A stretch of DNA of 64,000 nt from Hemibagrus wyckioides (lineage: Eukaryota > Chordata > Actinopteri > Siluriformes > Bagridae), in assembly GCF_019097595.1 (NCBI RefSeq), contig NC_080727.1, forward strand, positions 9,012,001 through 9,076,000. Reading direction: 5' to 3'. The notes below the pieces were generated by a model. That model ran no database searches, had not been told where the DNA came from, and was given only the letters and a program-made list of their open reading frames with translations. Of the stretch, positions 45,652-64,000 are shown piece after piece (the stretch's first letter is position 1; each line of letters begins with the position of its first letter). The translations under genes and the position numbers were made by a program.

Positions 45652-45839
45652 CCGATTGAGCCTAACTGAGGAGGATGAGTTTACTAACTACTAAGCTTCA
45701 AATCTTACAGATGACTTATAGTTTGGTGTGCACAATTCAATTTAACAGGAAAAAAATAGAATTGTGCACACCAAACTATAAGTCATCTGTAAGATTTGAA
45801 GCTCAGTTAGTAAACTCATCCTCAGTTAGGCTCAATCGG
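45652..45839. repeat. Long imperfect inverted repeat (hairpin)
   Basis: The left arm 45652-45738 and right arm 45759-45839 are reverse complements apart from two 3-nt insertions in the left arm, separated by a 20-nt spacer. The arms read CCGATTGAGCCTAACTGAG ... GGTGTGCACAATTC. No known terminal repeat was recognised. Confidence 0.9.
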
Positions 45840-46221
45840 CCTGATGGTGGCACTATAATGCATCATCGAAAATTGTACCATGAGAACATTGTGGTCATTG
45901 ATAAAGAGCATTTAAATAGCTGTTTCTCAGGAACCGAAAGCCTGATCACTCTGAAATTTGGTGCACTGCATTGCTGTAATTAGCTTTCTAATTATGACTG
46001 AATTACTTCAAGAACATCAGCTTTCTTCAAACATTTAACATGATTAGCATTTTAATCAAAACATAAAAAAAATTGACAAGACTTAATAAATATGTTCGTT
46101 TGTGGTCTTTAATTTGTTCTGTGTATCTTGGCAAGAACTGGCCACTGGAGGTCTGACTGCCTGGACCCTGAAGATCACTGGTTGTGGCTATATTTATAAT
46201 TTTCTTTCACATTAGTAATAT

Positions 46222-46695
46222 ACACCGATCAGCAATAACATAATGAGCACTGAGAGGTGAAGTGAATAACACTGATTATCTCCTCATCATGGCACCTGTT
46301 AGTGGGTGGGATATATTAGACAGCAAGTGAACATTTTGTCCTTAAAGTTGATGTGTTAGAAGCAGGAAAAATGGGCAAGCGTAAGAATTTGAGCGAGTTT
46401 GACAAGGGCCAAATTGTGATGGCTAGACGACTGGATCAGAGCATCTCTAAATCTGCAGCTCTTCTGGGGTGTTCCCGGTCTGCAGTGGTCAGTATCTATC
46501 AAAAGTGGCTCAAGGAAGGAACAGTGGTGACCCAGCGACAGGGTCATGGGCGGCCAAGGCTCAATGATGCACGTGGGGAGTGAAGGCTGTCCCATGTGAC
46601 AGACAACTGACTCGACGAGTCAGGGCTGTCGGCAGCAAAAGGGGGACCAACACATTATTAGACAGGTGGTCATAATGTTATGGCTAATCAGTGTA
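46222..46695 (+). mobile_element. Tc1/mariner deletion derivative, copy 4, with intact HTH frame
   Basis: Termini CACCGATCAGCAATAACATA and TAATGTTATGGCTAATCAGTG flank a 474-bp element. An uninterrupted frame from ATG 46371 to 46583 gives 71 residues with the paired-type helix-turn-helix ([29 protein letters not shown]) and [15 protein letters not shown]. The DDE core is absent. Confidence 0.85.
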
Positions 46696-46825
46696 CATTA
46701 ATAATCTGGACATACAGTGTGTAGCAAAGAAGAAGCAAACTTCCCTATGAAGTCCCTATGGTTTAAATGTGATTTTATTGTCTGATTTATCAACTAAACC
46801 ATGACTACAACCTGGCAGTCCTAAA

Positions 46826-46935
46826 TCAAGTCAAGTCAAGAAGCTTTTATTGTCATTTCAACAATATATATGTACGATAATATAAATGAAACAACGTTTC
46901 TCCAGGACCATGAACACTGTTTATCAGTTTGCTCC
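46826..46935 (-). repeat. Interspersed repeat with (TTGAC)n tail, copy 1
   Basis: On the minus strand the body ends GAAATGACAATAAAAGCTTC followed by TTGACTTGACTTGA. The same type of tail is seen at 54365-54520 and 61060-61138. The body is not assigned to a family. Confidence 0.65.
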
Positions 46936-47451
46936 ATATTTTGTAGGTCAAACAAACAATTACTAAGTGTAAACTAATATAAGCAATAAGAAACGAGTAA
47001 TCCACAATTATTAGCTAGAACTATTTTTATTAACAGTTTACATTTTTGACACTAGTAGCACAATTGAGAAACGAGCAAATCAACATGTTTATCCTGAAAT
47101 CAACAACCATTAATTACCACAGTTTATCACATTCTTTATCTGTAACTGAGTACTAAGACTATTCTCACAACACAAAAGCAACTCTTACAAACACAAACGT
47201 GATAGAAATCTTACAAACTTACCACATTGCTAATGAATACTACAGTACACGTTTAAATGTACATTAAAAGTCCATGAACAGGCAGTAATTAAGAAAAAAA
47301 CAAAAATCTTAATTACCAACATAAACGTCAAGAATAATGAAATATTTACCCGTTTCATAATGATAAGGTTTTGAATACTCAAATATAACACAAGTAGATG
47401 CTGGTCAATAAATATAGTGAATAATAATAGTACTACTACTAATACTACCTC

Positions 47452-47491
<40 letters not shown>

Positions 47492-47828
47492 TTGATCAAG
47501 TATAATCTTCACCAGCAGCAAATGGAATGTGTAACAAATCCTCAGAACGGATCATGGTTAGTTTTTACACTGATCTCTGATCAGTTTACCCTGGCTAGAT
47601 TGCAACCATTCTTTATAAAACAATTATTAAAAATATGATGAATATATGTTTATATATTTTACTAATATCATTATAGCATTGTTCTGTACTAATACTGGAG
47701 GCAGTAATATGAGGTAACAAGTTCCTGAATTCTGTTCCGAAATCAAACTCATTGGCGCCCTCTACTGATCAGACCACAACAGTAAACATTTCAGACTTGG
47801 AATATAAATATAAATATGCTGTAAATAT

Positions 47829-47875
<47 letters not shown>

Positions 47876-49060
47876 CACATACACATTTTCTTATCATAAA
47901 GACACTCAAATTTGAGTGAGATCACAGTTGACTAATTCCTACTAATCCCACTATTTTACATTCAATCTCCTAACAATAACGCTAACTTGATTGACATCAA
48001 CTGGTCATCTAATAAACGTCACTTAAACTGACAAAATAATGGAACAGCTGTTAAACTGATTGGTAACAATAATTCCACTAAGTGATGCCAACAAGGGTGA
48101 TTTAAAAGCAACACTGAAATAGAGGCACAGTCATTTGGATATCTCCAGGTTATTATTATTATTATTTTTAAAATGTTCCAACTCCAGACCAGTTTACTAT
48201 TTTCATCAATGGATTTGGAAAGGTTAAATAGATCCGTGGTGTGTCGTGCCACTACTCGGTTTTTACCCAGAAGGCTAGACTATCCTCAAAGTAAAGATGT
48301 CTGATAGATAAATATCAAAGCAACCAAATTCACTGAATGTAACGCATTGTTTCCATGTCCCCTAGTCTGGCAGTTCTCGAAAGATGTGTAGTTTTGGCAC
48401 ATCTGGTTTAATTGATAGGCACAATACTGTTTCATAATCTCTCTGCTTTTAAACATGTACCACGCTTTTTATTAAAATCAAAGACTGACAAAAACAGAGA
48501 CACAACTTCTGAGATTTTTTTGCAGTCCAACTGATCCTCCTGTTAGAACTGGGAGGAAAAAATACAAATAAAAAAACGAAACATCTGTTAGTGATCCTAC
48601 ATTAAACAGTGCGGTACAGAGTAATACCATTACAAATCCATCACATTTTGTAACTAAGCAACCATTTTCCAGAGCACTAAGCATACATCTGTACTAAATA
48701 CCACATTTTTCTACCTCACACAGTGGTGTACTAAGGGTAACTATAATCTGTGTTTTGGGACAGATCTTGGAATGAAACCTTCTAACCTACAATGTTCCAC
48801 TGGTAATCAGTTCTACACATAGGCCTAAATCTCCAGGTCAATTAAAGAGAAGATAGATGTGATAGAGCTTCAGATAAGCCAAATGAACAAAATGGAACAA
48901 ATTCCTGGACATGAGTTTAAGGATGTGCAAAAAAACAAATGGACAAAGCATTCCTGGCACTGACTTTCAATACATATTATTACCAATGATCATTTATTTT
49001 ATTACTAAATCATTATTAATAATGTGTTGAGCAAACACATGATTTCGCTTACTGAAAAGC
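46936..49060. other. Intergenic, downstream of kcnt1
   Basis: This contains (AAT)n at 47454-47490 and (CT)n(AT)n at 47832-47875. No gene was recognised. Confidence 0.55.
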
Positions 49061-49303
49061 CTAAAAGAAATTTTATTTATACTGCATACAGCTGAACAGG
49101 TCATAAAGCTGCTTGGCTAGAGGACTTCATGTTCACATAATAAAATGTAAGAGGATCGGAAACTGAGCAGTTGGACCAGGTTTGACCGAGAAGTTCTGTC
49201 TTAGTGTCACTTGGTTATGATTCAGCAAGTTACAGAAACACCCAAACTTAAACTTCATTTCAGGGCAGTCTTAGGTTTTTGATTGGCGCTGGTTAAATGT
49301 GGT
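49060..49303 (-). other. kcnt1: kcnt1 3' UTR (minimum)
   Basis: Sequence after the kcnt1 stop codon. A minus-strand AATAAA at 49072-49077 is the first plausible polyadenylation signal. Longer forms ending further left cannot be excluded. Confidence 0.4.
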
Positions 49304-63737
<14,434 letters not shown>

Positions 63738-64000
63738 CTACACACACACACACACACACACACGCACAGAGTTAAGTGGTGCCAGGAGTGGACATAGACT
63801 GTCTGAGAGGCAGGAGTGGAACAAATAAAAGGCCAGAATAGCATTAATTCTTGTTTCTTTCTACTACTGAAGCACCCTAGAGATTTCTAGAAGTAGCAGC
63901 ACATCATCTTGCTTTCTCGCATGTAGAGAATCCTCCATATCCTTTTCTCCATTGAAATGCCACCCTTTATGGTAGTTCATCATAGAGTGCATCTCGTCAC

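Overview
The window is vertebrate nuclear DNA, almost certainly from a teleost fish. It has intron-rich genes, dense CA/TG, TA and trinucleotide microsatellites, several families of decayed Tc1/mariner transposons, hAT, DIRS-like and L2-like pieces, and tRNA-derived SINEs. The repeat families look like those of ostariophysan fish (catfish or carp relatives), but the species call is an inference.

Three conserved genes lie in order, all on the minus strand. (1) The first coding exon of a CAMSAP1-type microtubule minus-end protein is at 793-916; the rest runs off the left edge. (2) A complete NOTCH1 orthologue occupies 10791-30974 in 34 coding exons. I followed every splice junction and the reading frame closes, giving 7251 nt, or 2416 residues plus stop. 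It encodes a signal peptide, 36 EGF-like repeats, three LNR modules, a heterodimerisation domain with a furin site, a transmembrane segment, a RAM region, ankyrin repeats and a PEST tail. (3) The 3' part of a KCNT1 (Slack) sodium-activated potassium channel is at 49304-63737, as 19 coding exons covering RCK1, the linker, RCK2 and the C-terminal tail; the pore half lies beyond the right edge. In human, KCNT1, CAMSAP1 and NOTCH1 all lie on 9q34.3, so this is conserved linkage. Whether each gene is the fish a or b copy cannot be decided here.

Layout: 1-916 is camsap1 intron and first coding exon. 917-3580 is upstream sequence with a foldback Tc1 derivative and a promoter-like stretch. 3586-3783 is an intact THAP zinc-finger reading frame on the plus strand. 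3800-9730 is intergenic and transposon-rich. 9735-30974 is notch1 with a 3' UTR of about 1 kb. 30975-31400 is its CpG-rich 5' flank. 31400-49060 is about 18 kb without a recognisable host gene, holding repeats and a DIRS-like remnant. 49060-64000 is kcnt1 with many intronic transposons.

The genes do not form a pathway or operon. I see no CRISPR array, tRNA gene, viral genome or prokaryote-type system. The more unusual signals are a symmetric 63-nt exon in kcnt1, a Gly in the Notch1 Fbxw7 degron, CSL/RBPJ-type sites clustered at the notch1 5' end, a THAP finger next to camsap1, and several palindromic elements.
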